A stretch of 64,000 bases of DNA from Micromonospora echinospora (GCF_014203425.1 NZ_JACHJC010000001.1:4056001-4120000); one strand, 5' to 3'. Counted from the stretch's first letter, positions 1 to 8,521 are shown. Notes: generated by a model from the sequence alone, not told the origin. A program made the numbers and translations.

Positions 1-67
1 TGGCGGCGTCGTCAGGGCTGCCCGCGGCGTACGCCGCCAGGGCCGACTGTGGTACGTGAGCGGTCAT
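1..67 (-). CDS. anti-sigma factor, N-terminal fragment cut by the window edge
   Basis: Only the first 22 codons are present (MTAHVPQSALAAYAAGSPDD...), starting at an ATG that overlaps the TGA of the upstream sigma gene as ATGA. Position and translational coupling directly behind an ECF sigma gene are the classic layout for its cognate anti-sigma factor, which would hold the sigma factor inactive at the membrane. The zinc-binding and membrane parts lie outside the window, so the call rests on context. Confidence 0.6.
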   Translation of the reverse strand, partial: MTAHVPQSALAAYAAGSPDDAA

Positions 68-648
68 GCCAGCGCCTCCCGTAGCGCGTTGCGGGCACGC
101 CGCGCCCGGCTCTTCACGGTGCCCTCCGGCACCCCCAGCAGGACCGAGGTCTCCCGGACCGTCAGCCCGTCCAGGACCATCGCGGCCAGCACCGCCCGCA
201 GTTCCGGGGCCAGCGCGTCCAGGGCGGCGCCCAGTTCCAGGCTCATCGACCCGGCGAGCGCCTCGTCCTCGGCGGCGGGCGCGCTGCGTACCGGCAGCAC
301 GTCGGTGGGCACCTCCTGGACGCGGGCGCGGCGGCGCAGCGCGTCGACCAGACGCCGGGCCGCGATGGTCCAGATCCAGCCGGCTGCCGAGCCGCCCGGC
401 GCGTCCGACCCACCGGAGCGCCGGATGCCGGAGAACGAGCCGGCGGCCCGCCACACGGTGAGGTACGTGTCCTGGAGGACCTCGGCGACGATGCCGTCGT
501 CCGCGCAGCGTCGTCGCAGCCGGATCGCGAGCCACGGCGACGTACGCCGGTACAGCTCGTCGAACGCGTCCAGATCGGCCCGCGCGACCCGCCGCAGCAG
601 CCGCTCCTCGTCCTGTTTGCTTCCTCCCACGCCTAGATGGTCGTCCAC
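64..648 (-). CDS. ECF-type RNA polymerase sigma factor
   Basis: This 194-residue protein has the two-domain layout of an extracytoplasmic-function sigma factor. Region 2 occupies roughly residues 15-80 (AFDELYRRTSPWLAIRLRRR, then VLQDTYLTVWR). Region 4 occupies about 135-190 and ends in a helix-turn-helix reading TSVLLGVPEGTVKSRARRAR. It would direct core RNA polymerase to a small regulon. A GTG at 648 with GGAGGGG just before it is taken as the start; a GTG at 630 is an alternative. It is coupled to the anti-sigma gene through ATGA. The signal is unknown. Confidence 0.9.
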   Translation of the reverse strand: MDDHLGVGGSKQDEERLLRRVARADLDAFDELYRRTSPWLAIRLRRRCADDGIVAEVLQDTYLTVWRAAGSFSGIRRSGGSDAPGGSAAGWIWTIAARRLVDALRRRARVQEVPTDVLPVRSAPAAEDEALAGSMSLELGAALDALAPELRAVLAAMVLDGLTVRETSVLLGVPEGTVKSRARRARNALREALA

Positions 649-667
649 GGCCCCTCCGACGGATCAC

Positions 668-697
668 GGCGCGGCGTGACCTGGGTCACACCGCGCC
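668..697. terminator. 14-bp inverted repeat between SGNH gene and sigma gene
   Basis: Arms at 668-681 (GGCGCGGCGTGACC) and 684-697 pair at 13 of 14 positions around a 2-base loop. It lies just past the stop of the esterase gene at 713 and 20 bp before the sigma-factor start, both read leftward. It fits a GC-rich terminator for the esterase. Because the core GTGACC-TG-GGTCAC is a tight dyad in the sigma promoter region, an operator role is also possible. There is no T-tract. Confidence 0.5.
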
Positions 698-712
698 GTG
701 TGTGGGTGTCCG

Positions 713-1879
713 TCACTCCGCTGCGGCGAACGGTCCCTTCGGTCCGAACGCCAGTGCGGCGAACCGTTCGCCGATGCGCCGGTCGGTGGCCGGGTCGGGG
801 TGCAGCTCGTCGGGCAGCGGCAGCTCGGCGTAGTCGGCCTCGCCGTACAGCTCCAGCCCGTCGAGGTAGTGCAGGTTCGGGTCGGCGTCGGCCCGGGACG
901 CCACGATCCGGGCCAGCTCGGCGCGGATGACGCGCAGCGTGAGCCGGCCGGACGCCACGTCGGCCGGGTCGCCGGTGGCCCGGAACCGCACCCTGCCGTC
1001 GACGAACTCGACGGCGCCCGGGCCGGGCGTGTCCTCCTGGATCGGGCACAGAATTGACGACACGACAAGCAGCGGGGTCCGCGGATGCCCCTCCCGGATG
1101 GTGTCCAGGAAGCCGTGCACGGCCGGGCCGAACGCGCGCAGCCGCATCAGGTCGCTGTTCACCACGTTGATGCCGATCTTGACGCTGATCAGGTCGGCCG
1201 GGGTGTCGCGCATCGCCCGGGCGGTGAACGGGTCGAGCAGCGCGCTGCCGCTGAACCCGAGGTTGACCAGCTCCACGCCGGCCAGCGTGGCGGCCACCGC
1301 CGGCCAGGTGCCGGTGGGGCTCTCCGCGTCCGAGCCGTGGCTGATCGAGCTGCCGTGGTGCAGCCACACCCGGCGGCCACCCGTGTCGGCCGGCTCGACC
1401 GGCGCGTCCGTGCGCAGCGCCACCAGCTCGGTGATCTCCCGCTGCGGCAGCCAGATCACCACCTCCTTGTCGGTGGCGGGCAGGTCGGTGAAGCGCACCG
1501 TGCCGACCGGCCCCGGCTCGATGCCGGACGTGCCGGTGGCCAGGTCGATGGTGAGCACCTTGCCGCCACCGGCGGTGGCCTGCCCGGCGAGGCGACCGTC
1601 GACAACCAGGTCGTAGCGGCCGTCCGGACGTGGCCCGGTGCCCCGGTAGACCATCTTCATGGGCAGCACGTCAAGCTCGACTGTGGTGGCGCGGGTGCGG
1701 AACACCAGCCGTACGCCCGAGGGCATCGCCTCCGCCGTCATCAGCTGCGGGTCGATGTTCTGCGCCCGGGCCCACGCGGGCAGCCGGTGCGGCAGCACCC
1801 CGTCGGCGGTCTGTTCCAGGTCGAGCGCGCCGCGCAGCAGGTCGGGAGTGATCGGAGTGGTGAGGTGCGGGGATGCCAT
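713..1879 (-). CDS. SGNH/GDSL-type hydrolase (carbohydrate esterase-like)
   Basis: The 388-residue protein has an N-terminal beta-rich domain (about 1-165) like the jelly-roll of CE2-type esterases and a C-terminal SGNH hydrolase domain. Block I with the nucleophile serine reads HHGSSISHGSDA, the block II glycine is in GFSGSALLD, the block III asparagine region is KIGINVVN, and the catalytic Asp-x-x-His block reads DELHPD. It probably deacylates a carbohydrate. It lies 73 bp after the sugar isomerase gene on the same strand, so it may be the last gene of that catabolic group. There is no signal peptide, so action in the cytoplasm is expected. Confidence 0.8.
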   Translation of the reverse strand: MASPHLTTPITPDLLRGALDLEQTADGVLPHRLPAWARAQNIDPQLMTAEAMPSGVRLVFRTRATTVELDVLPMKMVYRGTGPRPDGRYDLVVDGRLAGQATAGGGKVLTIDLATGTSGIEPGPVGTVRFTDLPATDKEVVIWLPQREITELVALRTDAPVEPADTGGRRVWLHHGSSISHGSDAESPTGTWPAVAATLAGVELVNLGFSGSALLDPFTARAMRDTPADLISVKIGINVVNSDLMRLRAFGPAVHGFLDTIREGHPRTPLLVVSSILCPIQEDTPGPGAVEFVDGRVRFRATGDPADVASGRLTLRVIRAELARIVASRADADPNLHYLDGLELYGEADYAELPLPDELHPDPATDRRIGERFAALAFGPKGPFAAAE

Positions 1880-1952
1880 GATCCCGATCCTGCCCCCGGG
1901 TCGGGGGACCGGCCACCTGATTTATCCGACAGGCCGGACTCGTCACGCCCGG

Positions 1953-2792
1953 TCAGTCGGTGAGCACCAGATCCACATACCGGGCGATCATGGTGGCGAG
2001 GACCCGGTCCGGGTCGGTGGCCCACACCTCGGCGTTGAAGATCTCCACCTCGACGTCGCCGGTGTATCCGGCGGCCTGCACCGCGCGGCGCAGCGGCGGG
2101 AAGTCGATGTGCCCGTCGCCCATCATGCCGCGCCCCAGCAGCACGTCGGCCGGGAGCGGGGTGAGGAAGTCGCAGATCTGGAAACTCGCGATCCGCGTCC
2201 CGGCGCGGACGATCTGCCGCCACACGTCCGGATCCCACCAGACGTGGAACGTGTCCACCACGACGCCGACCTGCTCGGCCGGGAACGCCTCGGCCAGGTC
2301 GAGCGCCTGCCCGAGCGTGGACAGCACCGCCCGGTCGGCGCAGTACATCGGGTGCAGCGGCTCCAGCGCGAGGCGTACCCCGCGCTCGCCCGCGTACGGC
2401 GCCAGCTCGGCCAGCGCGTCGGCGACCCGCTGCCGCGCGCCGCGCAGGTCGCGGGAGCCGGGCGGCAGGCCGCCGACGACGAGCACCAGGCAGGCGGCGC
2501 TCAGCGCGGCGGCCTCGTCGATCGCACGGCGGTTGTCCGCGAGGGCCGCGGCCCGTCCGGCGTCGTCGGCGGCGGTGAGGAACCCGCCCCGGCACAGCGA
2601 CGACACCCGCAGCCCGGCGTCGGTGACGAGCCGCGCCGCGGCCGGTACGCCGATCTCGGCCACCGGCTCGCGCCACAGCCCGATCGCCGGGATGCCGGCG
2701 CGCACACAGCCGTCGACCGCCTGCGCCACCGACCAGCGCTGCGTGGTGCGCTGGTTGAGCGACAGCCGCGCCAGCCGTGGGTCGACGGTCAT
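1953..2792 (-). CDS. sugar phosphate isomerase/epimerase (xylose isomerase-like TIM barrel)
   Basis: This 279-residue protein fits the AP-endonuclease 2/xylose-isomerase-like TIM-barrel family. It has SLNQRTTQRWSVAQAVDGCV at the start, LALEPLHPMY for a metal-binding glutamate, VVDTFHVWWD and DVEVEIFN for further ligands. It should isomerise or epimerise a keto-sugar or inositol derivative. The ATG at 2792 overlaps the stop of the DUF993 gene as ATGA, so it is translated with it. The exact substrate cannot be read from the sequence. Confidence 0.85.
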   Translation of the reverse strand: MTVDPRLARLSLNQRTTQRWSVAQAVDGCVRAGIPAIGLWREPVAEIGVPAAARLVTDAGLRVSSLCRGGFLTAADDAGRAAALADNRRAIDEAAALSAACLVLVVGGLPPGSRDLRGARQRVADALAELAPYAGERGVRLALEPLHPMYCADRAVLSTLGQALDLAEAFPAEQVGVVVDTFHVWWDPDVWRQIVRAGTRIASFQICDFLTPLPADVLLGRGMMGDGHIDFPPLRRAVQAAGYTGDVEVEIFNAEVWATDPDRVLATMIARYVDLVLTD

Positions 2793-3952
2793 CCGGGCAC
2801 GCCCGCGACGTCCAGGTACGCGCGCATCCGCCGTGCCGCCAGGCCGGGGTCGAGCAGCAGCCCGGCGGCGTCGGCCAGCCGGAACGCCTCGACCAGGTGC
2901 GGGACGCCGCGCCCGCCGTGCAGGCCGCCGACCATGGTGAAGCCGGGCTGCCGCCCGTTGAGCCAGGACAGGAACGCGATGCCGGTCTTGTAGTAGGGCG
3001 TCGGCGGGCCGAACAGGTGCCGGGACAGCGGCACCGTCGGGTCGAGGATCGCCCGGAACCCGGCCCTGTCGTCCGCGTCGAGCCGGCTCAGCGCGGCCGA
3101 CGCGGCCGGGGCGATCGCCGCGAACGCGCCGAGCAGCGCGTGGCTGAACCGCTTCCCGTCGCCCTCGATCAGCTCCGGGTAGTGGTAGTCGTCGCCGGTG
3201 TAGACCTTCACCGTCGGCGGCAGCAGTTCCCGCAGCCGCACCTCCCGGCCGGCGTCGAGCAGCGACACCTTCACGCCGTCGACCAGGTCGGCGTGGGCGT
3301 GCACCAGCGCGGCGAACGTCGCGGTGGCCTCGTCCAGGTCGGTCGAACCCCAGTAGCCGGACAGCGCCGGGTCGAACATGTCGCCGAGCCAGTGCAGCAC
3401 CACCGGCGCGCCGGCCTCCCGCAGCACCTTGTCGTAGACGCGCAGGTAGTCCTCCGGGCCGGTGGCGAGCGCGGCGAGGTGCCGGCTGGCCATCAGCACC
3501 GGCGTGGCGCCGTACTCCTGCACGACCGCGAGCTGCTCGGCGTACGCGGCGACGACCTCGTCGAGCGTGCCCGGCACGCCGGTGAGCTGGTCGGTGCCCA
3601 CCCCGGCGACGATGCGTCCGCCGCAGGAGGCGGCCTCGGCGGCGCTGCGCCGGATCAGCTCGCGGGTGGCCGCCCAGTCCAGCCCCATCCCGCGCTGCGC
3701 GGTGTCCATCGCCTCCGCCACGCCGAGCCCCCACGACCACAGGTCGCGCCGCACTGCGAGCGTCGCGTCCCAGTCCAGGCCCGCCGGGCGGCCGGGGGAG
3801 TTGTCGGCGTACGGGTCGGCGACGACGTGCGCGGCCGCGTACGCGATCCGGCTGGCCGGCGGTGCGGCCGGCCGCTGCCAGGCGGGCGGTTCCCGAAGTG
3901 TCAGCTTCTTGGTGCCGCCGCCCGGCGCCGGCAGCGTGATCCGCGTGCTCAC
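2789..3952 (-). CDS. DUF993 family protein (aldolase-like TIM barrel)
   Basis: The 387-residue protein matches the DUF993 family, relatives of dihydrodipicolinate synthase/aldolase barrels. VVLHWLGDMFDP, DLVDGVKVSLLD with a candidate Schiff-base lysine in GVKVS, and KVYTGDDYHYPELI look like active-site strands. The GTG at 3952 overlaps the stop of the dehydrogenase gene (GTGA) and its own stop overlaps the isomerase start (ATGA), so the three are tightly coupled. It probably cleaves or dehydrates a sugar acid in the pathway; its reaction is not established for the family as far as I know. Confidence 0.8.
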   Translation of the reverse strand: MSTRITLPAPGGGTKKLTLREPPAWQRPAAPPASRIAYAAAHVVADPYADNSPGRPAGLDWDATLAVRRDLWSWGLGVAEAMDTAQRGMGLDWAATRELIRRSAAEAASCGGRIVAGVGTDQLTGVPGTLDEVVAAYAEQLAVVQEYGATPVLMASRHLAALATGPEDYLRVYDKVLREAGAPVVLHWLGDMFDPALSGYWGSTDLDEATATFAALVHAHADLVDGVKVSLLDAGREVRLRELLPPTVKVYTGDDYHYPELIEGDGKRFSHALLGAFAAIAPAASAALSRLDADDRAGFRAILDPTVPLSRHLFGPPTPYYKTGIAFLSWLNGRQPGFTMVGGLHGGRGVPHLVEAFRLADAAGLLLDPGLAARRMRAYLDVAGVPG

Positions 3953-5100
3953 CGGGGGATCTCCTCGATCGTCACCCGCCGCCCCTCGCGGGCCGAGCGC
4001 AGCCCGGCCTCGGCCAGCTGCACGCCCCGGGCCCCTGCGAGGAAGTCCCACGGGAACGGCTCGTCGTCGACGACGTGGCGCAGGAACGCCTCCCACTGCA
4101 CCTTGAACGCGTTGTCGTGCTCGCCGTTGTCCGGCACGATCTGCCACTGGTCGCGGAACGGCTCGGTGACCGGCAGGTCGGGGTTCCACACCGGCATCGG
4201 GGTGGCGCCCCGGTGCTGGATGCGGCAGTCGCGCAGCCCGGCGACCGCGCTGCCGTGCGTGCCGTCGACCTGGAACTCGACGAGTTCGTCCCGGTGTACG
4301 CGGACCGCCCAGGAGGAGTTGATCTGCGCGACGACGCCGCCGGCCAGTTCGAAGATGCCGTACGCGGCGTCGTCGGCGGTGGCACGGTAGCGGGCGCCGT
4401 TCTCGTCGACGCGCTCGGGGATGTGCGTGGCGGTGACAGCGGTGACGGCGGTGACCGGGGCGATGATCTGTTCCAGCACGTAGTGCCAGTGCGGGAACAT
4501 GTCGAGCGTGATGCCGCCGCCGTCCTCGGCGCGGTAGTTCCAGCTCGGACGCTGCGCGTGCTGCCAGTCGCCCTCGAACACCCAGTAGCCGAACTCGCCG
4601 CGCACAGACAGGATCCGGCCGAAGAAGCCGCCGTCGACCAGCCGCTTGAGCTTGCGCAGGCCGGGCAGGAACAGTTTGTCCTGCACGACGCCGTTGCGTA
4701 CCCCCTTGGCGGCGGCGAGCCGGGCCAGTTCCAGCGAGGCGAGGAAGTCCTCGGCGAGCGGCTTCTCGGTGTAGACGTGTTTGCCGGCCTCGATCGCGGC
4801 CCGGATCGCCTTCTCCCGCGCGGCGGTCACCTGGGCGTCGAAGTAGATCTGGTTGGCGTCGTCGGCGAGCGCCGCGTCCAGGTCGCATGTGTACGCCGAC
4901 AGCCCGTGCCGTTGCGCGATCGCGGCCAGGCGGTTCTCGTCGCGGCCCACGAGTGTCAACTCGGGCCAGATGCGGCTGCCGTCCCGCGCGGGCACGCCGC
5001 CCTGTTCGCGGATGGCGAGCAGGGACCGAACGAGATGCTGACGGTAGCCCATCCGCCCGGTGACGCCGTTGAGGATGATCCCGACGGATGTGCGCTCCAC
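3949..5100 (-). CDS. Gfo/Idh/MocA family oxidoreductase
   Basis: This 383-residue protein has an N-terminal NAD(P)-binding Rossmann fold with a GVTGRMG turn, an EKP motif in VYTEKPLAEDF that carries the catalytic lysine, and the C-terminal alpha/beta domain with DMFPHWHYVLEQI. It probably oxidises a sugar or inositol. I chose the GTG at 5100 because GGAGGGG precedes it at good spacing; the longer reading to 5202 has no such site and crosses the operator. It is the first gene of the leftward operon and faces the LacI gene across the operator. Confidence 0.88.
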   Translation of the reverse strand: MERTSVGIILNGVTGRMGYRQHLVRSLLAIREQGGVPARDGSRIWPELTLVGRDENRLAAIAQRHGLSAYTCDLDAALADDANQIYFDAQVTAAREKAIRAAIEAGKHVYTEKPLAEDFLASLELARLAAAKGVRNGVVQDKLFLPGLRKLKRLVDGGFFGRILSVRGEFGYWVFEGDWQHAQRPSWNYRAEDGGGITLDMFPHWHYVLEQIIAPVTAVTAVTATHIPERVDENGARYRATADDAAYGIFELAGGVVAQINSSWAVRVHRDELVEFQVDGTHGSAVAGLRDCRIQHRGATPMPVWNPDLPVTEPFRDQWQIVPDNGEHDNAFKVQWEAFLRHVVDDEPFPWDFLAGARGVQLAEAGLRSAREGRRVTIEEIPR

Positions 5101-5120
5101 TGTGCCCCTCCCAGCGGTGA

Positions 5121-5145
5121 ATGCGCTTTCAGTAAGCGCTTTCAG
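5121..5145. promoter_or_regulatory. LacI-type operator in the divergent sugar promoter
   Basis: The intergenic space holds AAGCGCTT (5134-5141), the CG-centred core typical of LacI-family operators. The ten bases gcgctttcag occur twice, at 5123-5132 and 5136-5145, 13 bp apart. The site lies between the dehydrogenase start (5100) and the LacI start (5205), so the regulator very probably controls both itself and the catabolic operon. Confidence 0.75.
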
Positions 5146-5204
5146 GGTGTTACCGTAGCCACGCCGGAACACCGGGTCAAGACGTTCCGCAGGGAGACTC
5201 ATCG

Positions 5205-6227
5205 ATGCCGCACGTGACGCTGGAAGACGTGGCCAGAGCGGCCGACGTGTCCCTGGCCACCGCCTCCCGGGCGCTCAACGGGCGACGGGTCACCCCGCAC
5301 CTGCACGACCGCGTGCTGGCCGCCGCCGCGCGGCTCGCGTACACCCCGAACGCCCACGCCCGCGCGCTGGCCGGCGCGTCGCACCGCAGCGTCGGGGTGA
5401 TCTGCCACGACGTCACCGACCCCTACTTCGCCGCCGTCGCCGGTGGCGTCATGCGGGTCGCCGCCGACAACGACCTGCTGGTCATGCTCGCCAGCACGTT
5501 CCGTGACCCGGAACGCGAGATCGCGTACGTGTCGATGCTGCGCGCCGAACGCGCCCCGGCCATCCTGCTCATCGGCTCCGGCTTCGAGGATCCGCGTTGG
5601 GACCGCGCCCTGGCCGCCGAGCTGACGCCCTACCTCGACGGCGGCGGCCGGGTCGCCGTGGTCAGCCGGCACCGCACCCTGAAGGTCGACAGCGTCCTGC
5701 CGGAGAACCGGGCCGGGGCCGCCGAGCTGGCCCGCGCGCTGCTCGGCCTCGGCCACCGCCGCTTCGCGGTGCTCTCCGGCCCGTCCGAGCTGACCACCGT
5801 CGCCGACCGGTTCGGCGGGTTCCGCGACGAGCTGGCCGCCGCCGGCGTGACGCTGGCCCCGGCCGCAGTGGCCGAGGCGGAGTTCACCCGCGACGGCGGC
5901 TACCAGGCGATGACCGAGCTGCTCGGCCGTGGGCTCGACGCCACCTGCGTGTTCGCGCTCACCGACGTGATGGCCGTCGGCGCGTACGCGGCGCTGCGCG
6001 ACCACGGGCTGTCGGTGCCCGGCGACGTCTCGGTGGCCGGCTTCGACGACATCCCGATCGTCCGCGACCTCACCCCGCCGCTGACCACCGTGGCGCTGCC
6101 GCTGCGGCAGCTCGGCGAGAAGGCGATGGAGCTGGCGCTCACCGAGAACCCGGGCCGCCGCCGGCGGATCACCCGCCTGCCCGCAGAGGTGGTGCTGCGG
6201 GCCAGCACCGCGCCGGCCCGCTCCTGA
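5205..6227 (+). CDS. LacI family transcriptional regulator
   Basis: The 340-residue protein begins with a LacI helix-turn-helix and hinge (TLEDVARAADVSLATASRAL, then LAYTPNAHARAL) followed by a periplasmic-binding-protein-like sensor domain with GVICHDVTDPYFA, SGFEDPRW and the family signature VAGFDDIPIVRDLTPPLTTV. A GGGAG site precedes the ATG by eight bases. It should repress the divergent sugar operon and release the operator on binding its sugar. The inducer is unknown. Confidence 0.92.
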   Translation: MPHVTLEDVARAADVSLATASRALNGRRVTPHLHDRVLAAAARLAYTPNAHARALAGASHRSVGVICHDVTDPYFAAVAGGVMRVAADNDLLVMLASTFRDPEREIAYVSMLRAERAPAILLIGSGFEDPRWDRALAAELTPYLDGGGRVAVVSRHRTLKVDSVLPENRAGAAELARALLGLGHRRFAVLSGPSELTTVADRFGGFRDELAAAGVTLAPAAVAEAEFTRDGGYQAMTELLGRGLDATCVFALTDVMAVGAYAALRDHGLSVPGDVSVAGFDDIPIVRDLTPPLTTVALPLRQLGEKAMELALTENPGRRRRITRLPAEVVLRASTAPARS

Positions 6228-6237
6228 GCCCGGCCGG

Positions 6238-6276
6238 TAGGGTGCCGCCATGATCGAGGACGCCACGTGCCGTTGA
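6238..6276 (+). promoter_or_regulatory. leaderless -10 box with an 8-codon ORF overlapping the next gene start
   Basis: TAGGGT (6238-6243) lies six bases before an ATG (6250), the spacing of a leaderless actinobacterial promoter. That ATG opens only MIEDATCR and stops at 6274-6276, in a different frame from and across the GTG (6267) of the flavin-type oxidase gene. Either the transcript starts with a tiny overlapping upstream ORF that couples or limits translation of the next gene, or the short ORF is fortuitous. Confidence 0.4.
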
Positions 6277-6776
6277 CGAATCCCTGGCTGACCGGGCCGG
6301 CGCCGACGAGGAAGCTGGACCGGGACCGCCTGGAGGAACGCATCCTCAACCTGCTGTCGTCGCAGAACATGTGCGTGCTCGCGACCGCCGGGCCGGACGG
6401 CCCGCTGGCCACGTCGGTGCGCTACTACCCGCTGGACTTCACGCTGATGTTCACCGCCGCCCCGCGCTCGCCGAAGATGCGCAACATCGCCGCCGACCCG
6501 CGCGTGTCGGTCGGCGTCTTCGCGCCGCTCGTCGGGCTGGCCAGCAGCCGCGGCGCGCAGGTGTTCGGCACCGCCCGGGTGCTCGGCCCGGAGCACCCCG
6601 ACCGGGCCCACCACTGGGCGGCGTTCCGCTGGGAGAACGAGCACGCGGAGCGCGGCCGGTCACTGGCCGAGCCGCCCGAGGACCCGCTCGTCGTGATCGA
6701 GGCCGACCGGATCGTCTACACCGAACACTGGCTGCGCCGCGAGGGCTACGCCCCACGTCAGCACTGGCGTCGCTGA
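6267..6776 (+). CDS. pyridoxamine 5'-phosphate oxidase-like flavin/F420-binding protein
   Basis: The 169-residue protein has the split-barrel fold of the PNPOx-like family. MCVLATAGPDGPLATSVRYY is the first strand pair and FTAAPRSPKMRNIAADPRVS is the cofactor-binding loop with the typical K-x-R-N pattern. Members bind FMN, F420 or heme and reduce diverse substrates. The GTG at 6267 is the only start in frame that keeps the first conserved strand. It stands alone between the LacI gene and an opposing methyltransferase gene. Confidence 0.75.
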   Translation: MPLTNPWLTGPAPTRKLDRDRLEERILNLLSSQNMCVLATAGPDGPLATSVRYYPLDFTLMFTAAPRSPKMRNIAADPRVSVGVFAPLVGLASSRGAQVFGTARVLGPEHPDRAHHWAAFRWENEHAERGRSLAEPPEDPLVVIEADRIVYTEHWLRREGYAPRQHWRR

Positions 6777-6848
6777 CGCCGCTCGCCGCGTCACGGCGGG
6801 TAGAGCGCCACGTGTGTCATCCGGGCCCGGGGCGTTCCACCGGGCGCG

Positions 6849-7469
6849 CTACGGGCCGGCGGGGGAGCGGGTGGCGCGCAGCAGGTTGCCGGCCAGCCGC
6901 AGGTCCCCGCCCTCGACGCGGGCCAGCACGTCGATCCGCTCCACCGTGACGTGTGACCACAGCGGCTCCGGGAACGCCGCGCGCAGGGCGTCGGCGTCCA
7001 GGCCCCAGCCCTGGCCCGCCTCCGGCGACACCGCCAGCACGAACACCGCCCCGCCGGGCGCGGTCAGGCGCGGCAGCAGCGCCAGATAGTCGCGGACGGC
7101 AGCGCCCCGCCGGTCCAGCGAGTGCAGCAGACCGGAGTCGAACACCGAGTCGTACGGCGCCGGCGGCACCGGGATCGCCGTGGCGTCGCACACCTCGAAG
7201 CGCACCGGAAGTCCCGCCTCGGCGGCCCGGGCCCGCGCCTGACCGATCGCCACCGGCGAGATGTCGACACCCGTCACGTCGAGGCCGCGGCGGGCCAGCG
7301 CGAGCGCCAACTCCCCGGTGCCGCAGCCGACGTCGAGCACGCGCGGCCCGCGTACCCCGGTGTCGAGGACCGCGGCGAGCGCCGGCTGCGGACCGCCGAT
7401 CTCCCACGGCGGACGCTCGGTGTCCCGGTAGAGGTGGTCGTAGTGGACGTCGTCCGGCTCGTCGGTCAT
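6849..7469 (-). CDS. class I SAM-dependent methyltransferase
   Basis: The 206-residue protein has the SAM-binding motif I VLDVGCGTGELALALA, the acidic loop DVTGVDISPVAIGQARARA and motif FEVCDATAIPVPPAPYDSVF. The short N-terminus DHLYRDTERPPWEIGGPQP is typical of small methyltransferases related to thiopurine or metalloid methylases. The substrate is unknown. It is a single gene, facing the PNPOx-like gene tail to tail. Confidence 0.85.
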   Translation of the reverse strand: MTDEPDDVHYDHLYRDTERPPWEIGGPQPALAAVLDTGVRGPRVLDVGCGTGELALALARRGLDVTGVDISPVAIGQARARAAEAGLPVRFEVCDATAIPVPPAPYDSVFDSGLLHSLDRRGAAVRDYLALLPRLTAPGGAVFVLAVSPEAGQGWGLDADALRAAFPEPLWSHVTVERIDVLARVEGGDLRLAGNLLRATRSPAGP

Positions 7470-7576
7470 CGCGTACCCCCTCGGTCGTGACAGATGCCGA
7501 GCGTGTCACGTCCGACGGCGGTCCGTGCGCCCGCCGGGCCCGGCGGTGAGCCGGCCCCGGCGGTCACGCAGGCGCG

Positions 7577-8521
7577 TCAGAACCGCAGCCGGCGCAGGTA
7601 GCGGTAGCCGACCTCGGCGGTCTGCTGCGGCGTCACGTCCGGCGTGTCGTTCTCCACGATGTACTCCAGCACCTGGTGCCCGCGGAAGATCCGGGCGAAG
7701 TCGATCATCCCGGTGCCCAGGTCGGCCATGTCGCCGGTGGCCGGGTCGCGGTCCTTGACGTGGTACTGCAGGACCCGCTGCGGAGCCGAGCGGATCACGT
7801 CGAGCGTGAAGCCCTCCGGGTCGGCGACGCCCTCGCCGGAGTTGATGCCGCCGGTCACCGCCCAGTAGATGTCGATCTCCAGGTGCACCAGGCGCGGGTC
7901 GAGTTCCTCGGTCAGCACGTCCCACGGCCGCCGGCCGTTGCCGAAGTCGATGGTGAACTCGTGCGCGTGGTTGTGGTAGCCGTACCGCAGGCCCGCCTTG
8001 CGCGCCGCGGCGGCGTCCACGTTCATCTGCTCCGCCCAGCGCTTCCAGTCGTCCTCGCGGTCGGAGTTCAGGTACGGCACCACCATGAACCGCTGGCCCA
8101 GCGTACGGGCGTTCGCGATCTTCTGCTCCAACCCGGCGGCGTCGGCGGCGATGCCGTCGTGGCTGGAGCTGGCCTTGATGCCGATGCGGTCCAGGAACCG
8201 GCGCAGCTCCCGCGCGGTACGCCCGAAGTAGCCGAGCGCCAGCTCCACCCGTGGATAGCCGATGCGGGCCAGGTGCGCCAGCGTCGCGTCGTAGCCGGGG
8301 GAGCCGTTGAGCGCGTCACGGACCGTCCAGAGCTGGAGGCTGATCATCTCCTTCGGCACCGGACGCCGGCCGTGGTGGTGCCCGCCGCCGGCCTGCGCGG
8401 CAGTCGCGCCCAGCCCGGTGGCCAGGCCGACGCCGGCGAGCGCGGCGAGGGAGCCGCGCAGCAGTCCACGCCGGTCCAGCGACTGCTCCAGCGCGGCGTG
8501 CCCGTCATGTCCGTAGCACAT
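7577..8521 (-). CDS. Tat-exported sugar phosphate isomerase/epimerase-like protein
   Basis: The 314-residue protein starts with a twin-arginine signal (DRRGLLRGSLAALAGVGLA, about residues 17-35) with a likely cleavage after AQA. The mature part is a xylose-isomerase-like TIM barrel with VELALGYFG, GYHNHAHEF, HLEIDIYWAV for metal ligands and QYHVKDRD. It acts outside the membrane or at the cell surface, probably on a free sugar derivative, since such Tat-borne barrels often go with secondary-metabolite or plant-sugar use. The ATG at 8521 follows AAGGGG; the longer reading to 8689 lacks a ribosome site. Confidence 0.82.
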   Translation of the reverse strand: MCYGHDGHAALEQSLDRRGLLRGSLAALAGVGLATGLGATAAQAGGGHHHGRRPVPKEMISLQLWTVRDALNGSPGYDATLAHLARIGYPRVELALGYFGRTARELRRFLDRIGIKASSSHDGIAADAAGLEQKIANARTLGQRFMVVPYLNSDREDDWKRWAEQMNVDAAAARKAGLRYGYHNHAHEFTIDFGNGRRPWDVLTEELDPRLVHLEIDIYWAVTGGINSGEGVADPEGFTLDVIRSAPQRVLQYHVKDRDPATGDMADLGTGMIDFARIFRGHQVLEYIVENDTPDVTPQQTAEVGYRYLRRLRF

